Assembly (NCBI GenBank): GCA_002383485.1
Contig: DFYY01000008.1
Coordinates: 28,692-92,691 of the forward strand
Length of the DNA: 64,000 bases
Source of the DNA: Bacteroidales bacterium UBA4070
Lineage (GTDB): Bacteria > Bacteroidota > Bacteroidia > Bacteroidales > VadinHA17
Direction of reading: 5' to 3'
Under the pieces are notes generated by a model. It had not been told where the DNA came from. It saw only the letters and a list, made by a program, of their open reading frames with translations, and searched no databases. Numbering within the stretch: position 1 is the first letter of the stretch; each line of letters begins with the position of its first letter. This document shows positions 10,101 to 20,502 of the stretch, piece by piece. The translations under genes and the position numbers were made by a program.

Positions 10101-10220
10101 CTCCAGAGCCTTATCGATTATTATACGATAAAGGACGACGGCATTATTGAAGAAGCGAGGGTAAAACTTGCCGCGCTCAATGCAGGCAGTTCAGCACAAC
10201 CGGAGATACCTGCAAACTGA
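7170..10220 (+). CDS. Large periplasmic TPR protein
   Basis: 1016 residues opening with a signal peptide (MNRKILMILMVSLIAAGVAVRGQ). Nearly the whole chain is tetratricopeptide-like helix pairs: GNYTEAIPYLEKF, YSSAIAYYDKVIDYG, GDNTKALDQFKKVIENY, GKADEALDLYLKVI and many more. Such proteins serve as protein-interaction scaffolds. It is followed 34 bases later by an outer-membrane barrel gene, so the two may form an envelope complex. No catalytic domain is visible. Length and repeat content match conserved Bacteroidales TPR proteins of about 1000 residues. Confidence 0.88.
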   Translation: MNRKILMILMVSLIAAGVAVRGQVSFSGEEMTSLLNNGYEMFGKAKYAAAVTLFDKWLEADKEGNKLKRADAEYHAALASMMLMSPDAEFRMQRFITGNSESPMLNRARFESGRYCYQQRNYSCAVEWFEQTDRNMLSDKEYPEYLFKLGYSHYRRGDTRRAQMLFGELIDTETDFTSPSIYYYSAIAYENGYYSTALEGFEKLKGDETFGSIVPFYITQIYYIDKNYEGILEMAPSLIDQAGKTRETELYRFIGDAHFQKGNYTEAIPYLEKFIKGTKLSNRNDKYELAFSYYQTGAIDQATKLFNEVVGKSDILTQNAYFMLGSCYLRAEDKKKAQMAFSAAAGMTHDPGVQEEALFNFAKLAYENSYAPFGEGIDALHNYIQRYPDSENVSEAYDYLISAYMRLRNYQAALNSLEKISSKDNRLREAYQKVTYYRGVEQFRNKQYADAVAMFDKSLLYKEMNAELMAQALYWRAESNYRLGRNDAAVSDWESFRKLPGASAMPEYELIDYNLGYVWYNAGDYAKALQHFTAFNNRVDAQARPETAVDDRNRIADCYYIRADYSSAIAYYDKVIDYGKLDADYAMFQKGFAQGLSNDNQAKIATLTGLINKYPKSAYVPNALFERGRAYVAVNQPTRGEADFTNIIAWYTSSQFVPPAMVQLGLIYYNAGDNTKALDQFKKVIENYRNTPEARNAVNGLKNAYTDMDDVEAYFAYMKNIEGLGDIEVTTRDSMTYIAGENQYIKGNCDRSSEIFRNYLKEFPSGSFATNARFYLADCLNRSGKADEALDLYLKVISVGNNQFMEQSLLGAASITYGKADYRGAWTLYERLGREATNPSNLLFAWLGMMRSASALEDDEKVIASAELVLGSEKLTEELAREATFLTAKANQRLGDNADALDDYRRVAQEVATAFGAEAKYRVAELLWISGDIDGSEKEANQFVDMSSPHAYWTGKTFLLLSDIALKKGDTFQAKATLQSLIDYYTIKDDGIIEEARVKLAALNAGSSAQPEIPAN

Positions 10221-10254
10221 TTCATATGAACTGATCAAACAGAAGGAGAATGCA

Positions 10255-11946
10255 ATGAAAATAAGAGGATACATCACCGCAGCAGCTTTTATGGTAACGG
10301 TGTTTGCCACTGCCCAGACAGAGGATGAAATGATCAGAAGGTCAGTAACTCTCTATAATCCCTACAAGCCAACCCTGCAGCAGGCAGATAAACGGGCACT
10401 GTTGCCTGAAATTGATGACACCACAACTGCGCCTGTCAGGTTCAGTTATGATTTTACCCCCGGATCCTTCGTTCCCGAATACGAGGTCAGTCCCATCAAA
10501 TCGGCCGTACTCTCACCCGAGCCACTCCCGGAGCTGAAGAAGGGATATGTTAACCTGGGGCTTGGGACATACCTCTCGCCGTTCCTTGAGGTGAGTATCT
10601 CAAACGGCAGGTCAAACAAAGGGACCATCGGGCTCTTTACCCGCACATTCGGTTCCGCCGGCAAGATTGAACTTGAAAATGACAGGAGAGTAAGTGCCGG
10701 GTTCCTTGACAATCAGGTGCTGCTTTACGGAAAGAAGTATTTCAGACGCAGTCGTCTCGATGCCGATATTGATTTCAGGCACATGACCCGGCATGCCTAC
10801 GGCTATGACCCGGAGGTAACAGGTTATGATCCTGACAGTAAGGAGATCAGGTCACTCTATTATGATCTGACCGGCAAGGTCAGATATTTCACGATGGAGC
10901 CTGACTCCAGTGACCTCAACTGGGACGCCACCCTGCGGTACAACATGTTCATGAGACACGGGGACGGCAAACAGCATAACCCTGGGCTGACCCTCAGTGC
11001 AGGAACAGAGATGTTCGGGCTCTACGGCGGGCTGAATGCAGATTACGACCTTTACCTGTTTTCAAAGGAGATAAATTACAAATCGAGGAGCCTCTTCACT
11101 CTCTCTCCTTACATCACCAAGGGCAATGAGGACTGGCGATTCCGTTTCGGAGTGAAGGTGGCCGCGGACCTCAAGGAGAATCATGATCCGCTTGTAGGGG
11201 GTGACAGGAAGATGTACATGTACTTCTATCCCGATGCCATGTTCACCTTCAGGATTATCCCGAAATTTCTGAGATTCAGCGCTTCCATTGACGGCTACAT
11301 GGAGAACAACCAGGCGAGGAATACCGCCTACATCAATCCATGGATGCTTCCCGGAGACACCCTCTGGAACCTGCGCACAACAGACAATGAGATAAGGATC
11401 AAGGCCGGTCTCTCCGGTACCGTGAATGTCAACTCTTCTTATGCCTTCGATGTAAGCTACAACCTGTTCAAGGACATGCTGCTCTTCATGAATGATACAA
11501 CAGGTGTCGGCAACTGGTTTGTGCCGGTCTACGCTGACGGAAGCCTCCTGAAGGTTCACGGAGGACTGAATATTCCGCTCAACCGTCAGCTGACTCTTTC
11601 TCTTGACGGCAATTATTACGGGTACAACCTTTCAGAACAGGAGTATGCATGGCATAAGCCGAAATGGGACGGATCCGTCAGGGGTGATTACAACCTGAGG
11701 AATAAGATCGTTGCTTCGGCCCGGCTCACCCTGATCGGCGAACGGTATGCGAGGGTCAGGGAGCCGGAGGAGACCGTCAGACTGGCATTCCATCCGAACC
11801 TTGACCTGGGGGTGGAATACAGGTACACACCGGATATATCCTTCTGGTTGAAATGCAATAATGTCTCCTACAGCCGGTACTTCGAATGGAATTATTATCC
11901 TTCGAGAAACTTCATGCTGATAGGGGGTATATCCTACAGCTTGTAG
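10255..11946 (+). CDS. Outer-membrane beta-barrel protein (TonB-receptor-like barrel, no plug)
   Basis: 563 residues from the ATG at 10255, which has AGAAGGAGAA just upstream; the longer frame overlaps the preceding gene. A signal peptide (ITAAAFMVTVFATAQ) is followed by a short linker and then alternating amphipathic strands rich in aromatic girdle residues, ending in FMLIGGISYSL, a terminal strand fit for BAM recognition. No TonB plug or carboxypeptidase-regulatory domain is visible. Automatic annotation of such barrels is often 'TonB-dependent receptor', but transport by TonB is not supported here. It forms a likely operon with the TPR gene. Confidence 0.75.
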   Translation: MKIRGYITAAAFMVTVFATAQTEDEMIRRSVTLYNPYKPTLQQADKRALLPEIDDTTTAPVRFSYDFTPGSFVPEYEVSPIKSAVLSPEPLPELKKGYVNLGLGTYLSPFLEVSISNGRSNKGTIGLFTRTFGSAGKIELENDRRVSAGFLDNQVLLYGKKYFRRSRLDADIDFRHMTRHAYGYDPEVTGYDPDSKEIRSLYYDLTGKVRYFTMEPDSSDLNWDATLRYNMFMRHGDGKQHNPGLTLSAGTEMFGLYGGLNADYDLYLFSKEINYKSRSLFTLSPYITKGNEDWRFRFGVKVAADLKENHDPLVGGDRKMYMYFYPDAMFTFRIIPKFLRFSASIDGYMENNQARNTAYINPWMLPGDTLWNLRTTDNEIRIKAGLSGTVNVNSSYAFDVSYNLFKDMLLFMNDTTGVGNWFVPVYADGSLLKVHGGLNIPLNRQLTLSLDGNYYGYNLSEQEYAWHKPKWDGSVRGDYNLRNKIVASARLTLIGERYARVREPEETVRLAFHPNLDLGVEYRYTPDISFWLKCNNVSYSRYFEWNYYPSRNFMLIGGISYSL

Positions 11947-12025
11947 GCTCCCGGCAGAGATGATAATTTGTTCATATTTTTTTTGAAATATTATGTCTTA
12001 CGGGCTGTAAACCGGTAAATTTTGC

Positions 12026-12033
12026 TACCTTTG
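12026..12033 (+). promoter_or_regulatory. Candidate -7 element for gyrB
   Basis: TACCTTTG matches the Bacteroidetes -7 consensus TAnnTTTG. It lies 68 bases before the gyrB ATG in an AT-rich spacer. No good -33 TTTG at the usual 18 to 21 base spacing is seen, so this is tentative. Confidence 0.4.
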
Positions 12034-12101
12034 TGTGATTTTATAAGTGACATATTTTCAAAGCGTTAATAGCTTAAAAATTTCAATTTAAAACGAGTTG
12101 T

Positions 12102-14084
<1,983 letters not shown>

Positions 14085-14151
14085 TTTATTCAGACAATAG
14101 GTAATAGGCAGTAGTGAGGAATCGTGAACGGAAAGTAAGTTATCTGAACCC

Positions 14152-14183
14152 CTGACTTTCAGACTTTCGACTTTCAGACTTGA
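14152..14183 (+). repeat. Short GACTTTCA repeat, dispersed family
   Basis: Units of GACTTTCA (8, 7 and 8 bases) fill the spacer just before the DedA start. A 17-base word, TTTCGACTTTCAGACTT (14165-14181), recurs in reverse complement at 54078-54094 beside the large 8-bp repeat. It is non-coding. Confidence 0.8.
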
Positions 14184-14186
14184 AGC

Positions 14187-14804
14187 ATGGAAATATTTCA
14201 GACCGTATTTGACTGGTACATGGCCAATCTGAACTATTGGACCATATACCTTCTGATGACTATAGAGAGTTCTTTCATGCCATTTCCTTCTGAGATAGTG
14301 GTACCATTCGCAGCCTGGAAGGCCGGGGAGGGATCCCTTTCCATGTGGGGAGTACTGCTCGCTTCAACGGCCGGAGCCATGACAGGGGCAATTATCAACT
14401 ACTACCTTGCAGTCTCTATAGGCAGGCTGGTAATCTACCGGCTGGCCGATACCAAATGGGCGCATGCCCTCCTGATAACCCGCGAGAGCGTTGAAAAGTC
14501 AGAGAAATACTTCATAAAATACGGTAAGGCTTCAACATTCATAGGACGACTGGTGCCGGCAGTGAGACAGCTTATCTCAATTCCTGCCGGCCTTGCCAGA
14601 ATGCACATGAGAACATTCCTCCTTTATACCTTCCTTGGTGCGACAATCTGGAATGTCATCCTCGCCCTGGTAGGATATTATGCCTATGACAAGCGTGAGC
14701 ATATCCTCCCTTACCTTGACTGGATCATGTATGCCGTCGGAGCTCTCTTTGTGCTGTGGCTGGCCTGGAAAGGGTACCAGGTATACAAAAAGCGTCGGAC
14801 ATGA
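14187..14804 (+). CDS. DedA family membrane protein
   Basis: 205 residues with four to five membrane segments. The signature regions of the DedA/VTT family are present: ESSFMPFPSEIVVPFAAW near residues 27-44, and FIGRLVPAVRQLISIPAGLARM in the second half, including the conserved F.GR..P..R....PAG. DedA proteins are inner-membrane transporters tied to polyprenyl- or phospholipid-carrier recycling and membrane potential. It stands alone between gyrB and a convergent efflux operon. Confidence 0.92.
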   Translation: MEIFQTVFDWYMANLNYWTIYLLMTIESSFMPFPSEIVVPFAAWKAGEGSLSMWGVLLASTAGAMTGAIINYYLAVSIGRLVIYRLADTKWAHALLITRESVEKSEKYFIKYGKASTFIGRLVPAVRQLISIPAGLARMHMRTFLLYTFLGATIWNVILALVGYYAYDKREHILPYLDWIMYAVGALFVLWLAWKGYQVYKKRRT

Positions 14805-14879
14805 TCTGTTGAGCCAGGTGTTCCGCTTGATTGCATGAACAATTAAGGTTAGCCTTTCAAGGCAGCAGGAGTAATAATG

Positions 14880-16184
14880 TTACTCGGTAAGCTCTCCTGC
14901 AAGGAGTCGCAATCCTATCTCTGAGATTTTTGCCTGGTAGAGCGCTGTAAGTCTCCTGTTGATTGCATTCAGGTAGTTGTTCTGATACTCCCTGAACTCG
15001 AGTCCTGAGAGTGAGCCGAGACGGTACCGTTCCATGGCAATCTCCAGGGAGGCACGGGCCACCTCTGCACTCTGTGTCTCGAAATCGGCAACTATGATAT
15101 TATTCCTGTAGGTATTGTAAAGCAGGTCAAGCTCTCCAAGTATTTCATTCTCAATATCCAGATAGGCCAGCCTGCTGCTTTCGGCTTCGATTTTTGCATT
15201 AGATATCCTGCGGTTTGTTTCCAGGCCCGAGAAGATATTCCATGACATGTTGAAACCCCAGTTAAGGCCTTTGGTCTGACTGTAGGAGTCGGCCTGCCAG
15301 GGGAACTCACTGCGCGAAAAGTTATACCCGGTGCTGAAGTTCAGGGTGGGATAGCGTTCGGCCCTGACGGACTGAAGGTCATATTCCGAGAGTTTTTCAC
15401 CCTGTCGTGCAAGGATCAGCTGGTTGTTGAATCTCAGTGTTCGTACGCGAAGCGAATCCACATCAATTGCCGGTGCAAGGATGATTGTGTCATTGATGTT
15501 GAAATTGATCTCATGACCGGCATTGAGGAGGTTTGTCATGCGGATGTAGGCGCTGATAACAATCTCCTGCTGCGAGAGGACTGCAGAGCTGTCGGCGTTC
15601 AGGTCAATCCTGGCCTGCTGCAGGTCAAGACCCGAAATGACACCAAGGAGATACTTCTCCTCAGCATTCTCGTACCTTGACTTTGAGAGCGCAAGAGAGG
15701 TAAGGGCTGACTGCATCCTGTTCTGCTGGACTATGATATTGTAGTATTCGGAACAGACCCGCATGATCAGGCTTTCGACATTTATCTTAACCCTCTGGCT
15801 GCTCATGGCGAGCAGTTCCTGCTGTCTGCTGTAATCAGTGAACATACCGAAGCCGTCAAACAGTCTCCAGTTCATGGCCAATCCGGCAGTGTAGAGGTTG
15901 GTTCTGCTCCTCTCAGCGTCTGCAGAACCGGATTCGGTGTCATTGGTGGTCTGTGACTGTCTTCCTGTTCCGGTGACTGTGGGCAGGAAGGGTGCCAGGG
16001 TCACGTTGTTTTTCGATATGGTCTCATCATTCCTGCTGATCTTGAGCGAGTAATTATTCTCAAGGGCCACCATTATGGCCTCGTCAAGGTTCATTGTTTT
16101 CTGAGCCCTGATCGAAAGTGGTGAGAGAAGTATTATTGTTATAATTAAACTATGCCTGAGGTTTCTCATCGGAAATTGTTTCAT
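14880..16184 (-). CDS. TolC-family outer-membrane efflux protein
   Basis: 434 residues from the ATG at 16184 (a second ATG at 16169 would give 429). A signal peptide (LIITIILLSPLSIRAQ) precedes the two TolC repeats. Typical phrases are MNLDEAIMVALENNYSLK at the N-terminus, GVISGLDLQQARIDLN in the first repeat and YRLGSLSGLEFREYQNNYLNA in the second. It forms the outer-membrane channel of the tripartite pump encoded with the next two genes. Its 5' end overlaps the 3' end of the RND gene by 35 bases, so translation is coupled. Confidence 0.92.
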   Translation of the reverse strand: MKQFPMRNLRHSLIITIILLSPLSIRAQKTMNLDEAIMVALENNYSLKISRNDETISKNNVTLAPFLPTVTGTGRQSQTTNDTESGSADAERSRTNLYTAGLAMNWRLFDGFGMFTDYSRQQELLAMSSQRVKINVESLIMRVCSEYYNIIVQQNRMQSALTSLALSKSRYENAEEKYLLGVISGLDLQQARIDLNADSSAVLSQQEIVISAYIRMTNLLNAGHEINFNINDTIILAPAIDVDSLRVRTLRFNNQLILARQGEKLSEYDLQSVRAERYPTLNFSTGYNFSRSEFPWQADSYSQTKGLNWGFNMSWNIFSGLETNRRISNAKIEAESSRLAYLDIENEILGELDLLYNTYRNNIIVADFETQSAEVARASLEIAMERYRLGSLSGLEFREYQNNYLNAINRRLTALYQAKISEIGLRLLAGELTE

Positions 16185-19100
16185 TGTTTTTTCTGGCCGC
16201 AAGGTAGCTGTAGACTGCCGGAACGACGAAGAGAGTAAGGAATGTGGCAAAGAAGAGCCCGCCAACCACCGTGACGCCCATGGAGACCCGGGTCTCAGCT
16301 CCGGCCCCGGTTGCCAGGGCAAGAGGCATAATGCCCAGTATAGTTGTGAGGCTGGTCATGAGGATGGGCCTGAAGCGTGAGACAGAGGCCTCCCTGACGG
16401 CATCCATGATGCTCAGACCTGCTTTCTGTCTCTGGTTGGCAAACTCAACAATGAGAATACCGTTCTTGGCTACCATCCCGATAAGCATTATCAGCCCTAT
16501 CTGACTGAAGATATTCAGTGTCTGCCCGGTGACGGCCATTGTCAGAAGTGCGCCGATAAGGGCCAGAGGTACCGTAACAAGTATGATAACCGGGTCACGG
16601 AAGCTTTCAAACTGCGCGGCAAGCACGAGATAAATAAGGATCAGGGCCAGCACAAACGCAAAGAGAAGGCTTGATGTGCTCTCCACAAAGTCTTTTGAAT
16701 CCCCTGAAAGAGTGGTGCTGAAATCCTCATTGAGCACCTTGTCAGCTATCCTGTCCATCTCCTCTATACCTTCCCCAAGTGTATACTTGCCGGCCAGACC
16801 AGCCGATATGGTGGCCGAATTGAACCTGTTATACCTGTAAAGCTGGGGAGGAAGACTGTTTTCCCTGACGGACACGATGTTGTCAAGCTGTATCAGCTCA
16901 CCACGGTCGTTTCTTACATACACGTTCGTGAGATCGGAAGGATCATTTCTTTTGGAACGGTCAAACTGACTCAGAATCTGATATTGCTTCCCGTCAAGGA
17001 TATAATAGCCGATACGCTGTTCACTCATTGTCAGCTGCAAGGTCTGGGCTATGCTCTGAACGTTTACTCCCATCATCGAGGCTTTCTCGCGGTTGATTAT
17101 GACTGTGAGCTCAGGCTTGGTGAACTTAAGGTTCACATCACTCGCCGAGAAGAATGGGCTGTTGGATACCTCAGCCATAAAGTCCGGGATGACCCTTTTC
17201 AGGTCATCGAGATTCTTTGCCTGTATTACGTACTGAACGGGCAGTCCCCCGCGCCTCGAACCGAATGTCTGCTGCTGGGAAACGATGGTTCTGGCACCAG
17301 TAAGCTGTCTCACCAGGGGTGAAATTGATGTTGCGATCTCCTGCTGAGATCTTTTCCGGTCATCAATGTCAGTCAGTCTTACCCTGATATTTGCTGAGTT
17401 GCCGTTAACCATCATCATGATGTTTTCCTGTTCAGGAATATTTTCCCGGATTACCGGCACCACGGTTTCGGCATAAGCCTGCATGTAATCGAATGTAGTT
17501 CCCTCGGTTGCAGTGGCATTAATGCTGAAATAGCCTCTGTCTTCCAACGGTGCCATCTCAGACCTGAGAGTGGACCATAACCAGCCTATCAGCCCTGCAA
17601 CAACGACAATGATGATCAGCGCCCAGTATCTTTTCCTGAGGAACGCTGATATGGCCCGCCTGTAAATATTTTGCATCCCGGAGAAGAATGGTTCCGTGGA
17701 TTTGTAAAAACGGCCCTCCATGGCATTGTGCTTCAGGAGTCTTGAAGAGATCATCGGTGTCAGCGAGAGCGCAAGGAACGCCGAGATGGTTACAGCTCCT
17801 ACTATTACGAGACTGAACTCCCTGAAGAGCCTTCCGGTTACGCCCTGAAGGAACACTATCGGGAAGAATACTGCCACCAGCGAAATTGTCGTGGCAATAA
17901 TGGCAAAATAAATCTCAGTTGAGCCCTTCCGTGCAGCATCCATTGGCGACATGCCATGCTCGACCTTTGTATAAATATTTTCAACCACCACAATTGCATC
18001 GTCAACAACCAGTCCGATGGACAGAACTATGGCGAACAGTGTCAGAATATTAATCGTGAATCCGGCGATGTACATTACGAAAAAAGCGCCAATCAGTGCA
18101 ACAGGAATCGCAATCACCGGGATGAGGGTTGTTCTCCAGTTACGCAGGAAGAGGAAAATTACCAGAACCACCAGCAGGAAGGCAATCAGAATTGTATTTT
18201 TTACCTCGTCAATTGATTTGCGTATATATATTGTATTGTCGAAGAGCACCTCTGCCACAACATCGTCCGGGAGATCTTTCTTCAGGCTTTCAAGAATAAC
18301 CTTGGCGTTATCAACAATATCTATGTAGTTTGCACCCGGCTGCGGGATCAGGACCACATTCACGGCGGGGATGCCGTTTACCTTGAGTATGGACCTGATA
18401 TTCTCGGCATCAACCTCGGCGCTGCCGATGTCCCTGAACTTTACAACTCTGTCGCCGTTTTTGGTGATAATCAGGTCGTTGAACTCATCCACGGTCTTGA
18501 GTCTGCCCAAGGTCCTGATGGTCAGCTCTGTGTTGTCACCCTCGATTCTTCCTGAGGGGAGTTCAATGTTTTCCCTTGTCACTGCGTTTCGCACATCCAG
18601 CGGAGTCAGTCCGTAAGCAACAAGCCTTGAGGGATCCATCTTCATTCTGATGGCGAGTTTCTTCGAGCCCCAGACGCCCACGTCACTGACCCCTGAGATT
18701 GTCTGAAGTCGTTCCTTGAAGTTTATCTCGGCGATATTGCTGATTTCAATCAGTGACCTGGAATCGCTTCTGAGTGAGATGGAGAATATCGGCTGGGCAT
18801 CAGCATCTGCTTTCTGTACGACAGGCGGGTCAACGTCCTGCGGAAGCCGGCGCATGGCCCCGGATACTTTATCACGTACATCATTGACGGCAGTTTCCAT
18901 CTCCACCTCCAGCTTGAACTCGACCGTGATACGGCTGGAACCGTCGCTGCTTGAACTGGCTATTGAACGTATACCCTGGACACTGTTTATGGCTGCTTCG
19001 AGGGGTTCTGTGATCTGAGTTTCGATGACGTCAGAGTTCGCCCCGGGAAAGGAAGTTGAGACAGTAACTATGGGAGGATCCACGCTGGGATAGTCACGGA

Positions 19101-19200
19101 CCCCCAGGAAAGTAAACCCGATACCTCCCAATATGAGCACAATAAGGCTCATGACAATTGTGAGTACGGGTCTGTTTATACTTAGAGACGATAGGCTCAT
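16150..19200 (-). CDS. RND (HAE1-type) inner-membrane efflux permease
   Basis: 1016 residues with the full AcrB-type layout: MSLSSLSINRPVLTIVMSLIVL at TM1, two periplasmic porter domains, and two blocks of TM segments. The proton-relay segment in TM4 reads LSIGLVVDDAIVVVENI, with the paired aspartates conserved. The region GLIMLIGMVAKNGILIVEFANQ near TM10 and the ending FVVPAVYSYLAARK are also typical. It exports hydrophobic compounds through the TolC channel using proton motive force. The substrate is not predictable. Confidence 0.95.
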   Translation of the reverse strand: MSLSSLSINRPVLTIVMSLIVLILGGIGFTFLGVRDYPSVDPPIVTVSTSFPGANSDVIETQITEPLEAAINSVQGIRSIASSSSDGSSRITVEFKLEVEMETAVNDVRDKVSGAMRRLPQDVDPPVVQKADADAQPIFSISLRSDSRSLIEISNIAEINFKERLQTISGVSDVGVWGSKKLAIRMKMDPSRLVAYGLTPLDVRNAVTRENIELPSGRIEGDNTELTIRTLGRLKTVDEFNDLIITKNGDRVVKFRDIGSAEVDAENIRSILKVNGIPAVNVVLIPQPGANYIDIVDNAKVILESLKKDLPDDVVAEVLFDNTIYIRKSIDEVKNTILIAFLLVVLVIFLFLRNWRTTLIPVIAIPVALIGAFFVMYIAGFTINILTLFAIVLSIGLVVDDAIVVVENIYTKVEHGMSPMDAARKGSTEIYFAIIATTISLVAVFFPIVFLQGVTGRLFREFSLVIVGAVTISAFLALSLTPMISSRLLKHNAMEGRFYKSTEPFFSGMQNIYRRAISAFLRKRYWALIIIVVVAGLIGWLWSTLRSEMAPLEDRGYFSINATATEGTTFDYMQAYAETVVPVIRENIPEQENIMMMVNGNSANIRVRLTDIDDRKRSQQEIATSISPLVRQLTGARTIVSQQQTFGSRRGGLPVQYVIQAKNLDDLKRVIPDFMAEVSNSPFFSASDVNLKFTKPELTVIINREKASMMGVNVQSIAQTLQLTMSEQRIGYYILDGKQYQILSQFDRSKRNDPSDLTNVYVRNDRGELIQLDNIVSVRENSLPPQLYRYNRFNSATISAGLAGKYTLGEGIEEMDRIADKVLNEDFSTTLSGDSKDFVESTSSLLFAFVLALILIYLVLAAQFESFRDPVIILVTVPLALIGALLTMAVTGQTLNIFSQIGLIMLIGMVAKNGILIVEFANQRQKAGLSIMDAVREASVSRFRPILMTSLTTILGIMPLALATGAGAETRVSMGVTVVGGLFFATFLTLFVVPAVYSYLAARKNNETISDEKPQA

Positions 19201-19237
19201 CTGTTAATGTTTTGATTTAAAGAGGTATGGTTTCCGC

Positions 19238-20377
19238 TTACAGTTCTGTCAGGTTCACCCTCACCGGCATGTCCTGCCTGAGCTGCATCAGCCCGCTGGT
19301 GATTACTGTATCCCTGACGGTGATGCCTGACAGTATCTCAACCATTGTCTGAGTGCGGGTCCCGGCAACAACCGGCACGAGGTTGGCTTTCCCGTTTCTG
19401 AAGATCCAGACTCTCTTTTCGTTCATTTCCGGTACCACTGCTTCCGTCGGGATCTGAATGGCGTTGTTCTTTTCGTCGGTTATAAGCACCAGGTCGGCAA
19501 ACATACCCGGCACCAGTTTCCTGTCGCGGTTGTCAAAACGGGCCCTGAGACCTATTGTGCGGGTAGCTTCGTCAACACGGTAGTCAATGGCATATACGGT
19601 AGCAAAAAACTCATCACTGTAACCCTGTGCACTGAAGGCGATTCTCTTGCCCATCAGCTCCTGGGACACATATTTTTCCGGAATCGCAAATTCGAGCTTC
19701 ATCTGTGAGTAATCAATGAGGTGAGCTATCTTGACCGAGGGCTGTACATAGGTGCCCTCGCTGACAAAGCGGAACCCGATGGTACCGTTGAACGGTGCCC
19801 TGACCTCCGTCTCGGCGATTCTGACCTTCAGCAGGTTAATGTCTGCCAGGATGACGTTATAGTCGGTCTGCAACTGGTCAAACGCCTCACGGCTGACTGC
19901 GTCCTTGGCAAGCAGCACTCTCTGTCGCTCAAGCTTCTCGGAGAGCATCTTCTCCTGTATCTCAGCCCTTTTAAGCTGTGCCTGCAGATCCTCGTCATAG
20001 ATCTTGACCAGCAGGTCTCCCTTCTTCACCACCGATCCTTCCCTGAAGTAGACCCCGGTCACCTTTCCCGAGACCTTGCTGACGATGTCAACTTCTTCAT
20101 TGGCCAGCAGAGTCCCTGCTGACCTGATTCCGTTTGTGAGATATGATGGTTGTGCAATTGTGGCTGTCACCGGAAGCAGACCTCCCTGTTGACCTCCCTG
20201 CTGTCCGCCGGGGCGTTGTCCCTGCTGACCTCCCTGGACCTGCGCCGGGACTGCAGCTGTGTCATTTTTCTTTTTTAGATCTCTGTCTCTCCATAAACCG
20301 AGCCGCGGTCCGGCAAACCATAGAAGAAGCACTACCGGTATACTGACCCACAGGGCTATTTTCGTTCCTTTTTTCAT
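19238..20377 (-). CDS. Efflux RND periplasmic adaptor (membrane fusion protein)
   Basis: 379 residues with one N-terminal membrane anchor (IALWVSIPVVLLLWFAG). A Gly/Gln-rich flexible linker (GGQQGQRPGGQQGGQQGG) joins the anchor to the fold. The lipoyl halves (VDIVSKVSGKVTGVYFREGSVVKKGDLLV and VRAPFNGTIGFR) flank a coiled-coil hairpin, followed by the beta-barrel and membrane-proximal domains. It bridges the RND pump and TolC protein encoded downstream, so 20377-14880 is one transcription unit. A -7 box on the minus strand (TAATTTTG, 20409-20416) lies upstream. Confidence 0.93.
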   Translation of the reverse strand: MKKGTKIALWVSIPVVLLLWFAGPRLGLWRDRDLKKKNDTAAVPAQVQGGQQGQRPGGQQGGQQGGLLPVTATIAQPSYLTNGIRSAGTLLANEEVDIVSKVSGKVTGVYFREGSVVKKGDLLVKIYDEDLQAQLKRAEIQEKMLSEKLERQRVLLAKDAVSREAFDQLQTDYNVILADINLLKVRIAETEVRAPFNGTIGFRFVSEGTYVQPSVKIAHLIDYSQMKLEFAIPEKYVSQELMGKRIAFSAQGYSDEFFATVYAIDYRVDEATRTIGLRARFDNRDRKLVPGMFADLVLITDEKNNAIQIPTEAVVPEMNEKRVWIFRNGKANLVPVVAGTRTQTMVEILSGITVRDTVITSGLMQLRQDMPVRVNLTEL

Positions 20378-20502
20378 CTGACTAAATTATATTCAATCTC
20401 CAAACCCGCAAAATTAGGGGTTTCTTCAATCCTTTTTGTTAAAGTATATTAAAACGAAACAGCGGACTTGAAATAAAGCCTGAAGAGTATCATCAGGACA
20501 GC

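Noticed and set aside
20143..20346. Gly/Gln-rich segment as a possible mobile or CRISPR-like repeat
   Set aside because: It encodes the flexible QGG linker of the efflux adaptor and lacks repeat-spacer order.
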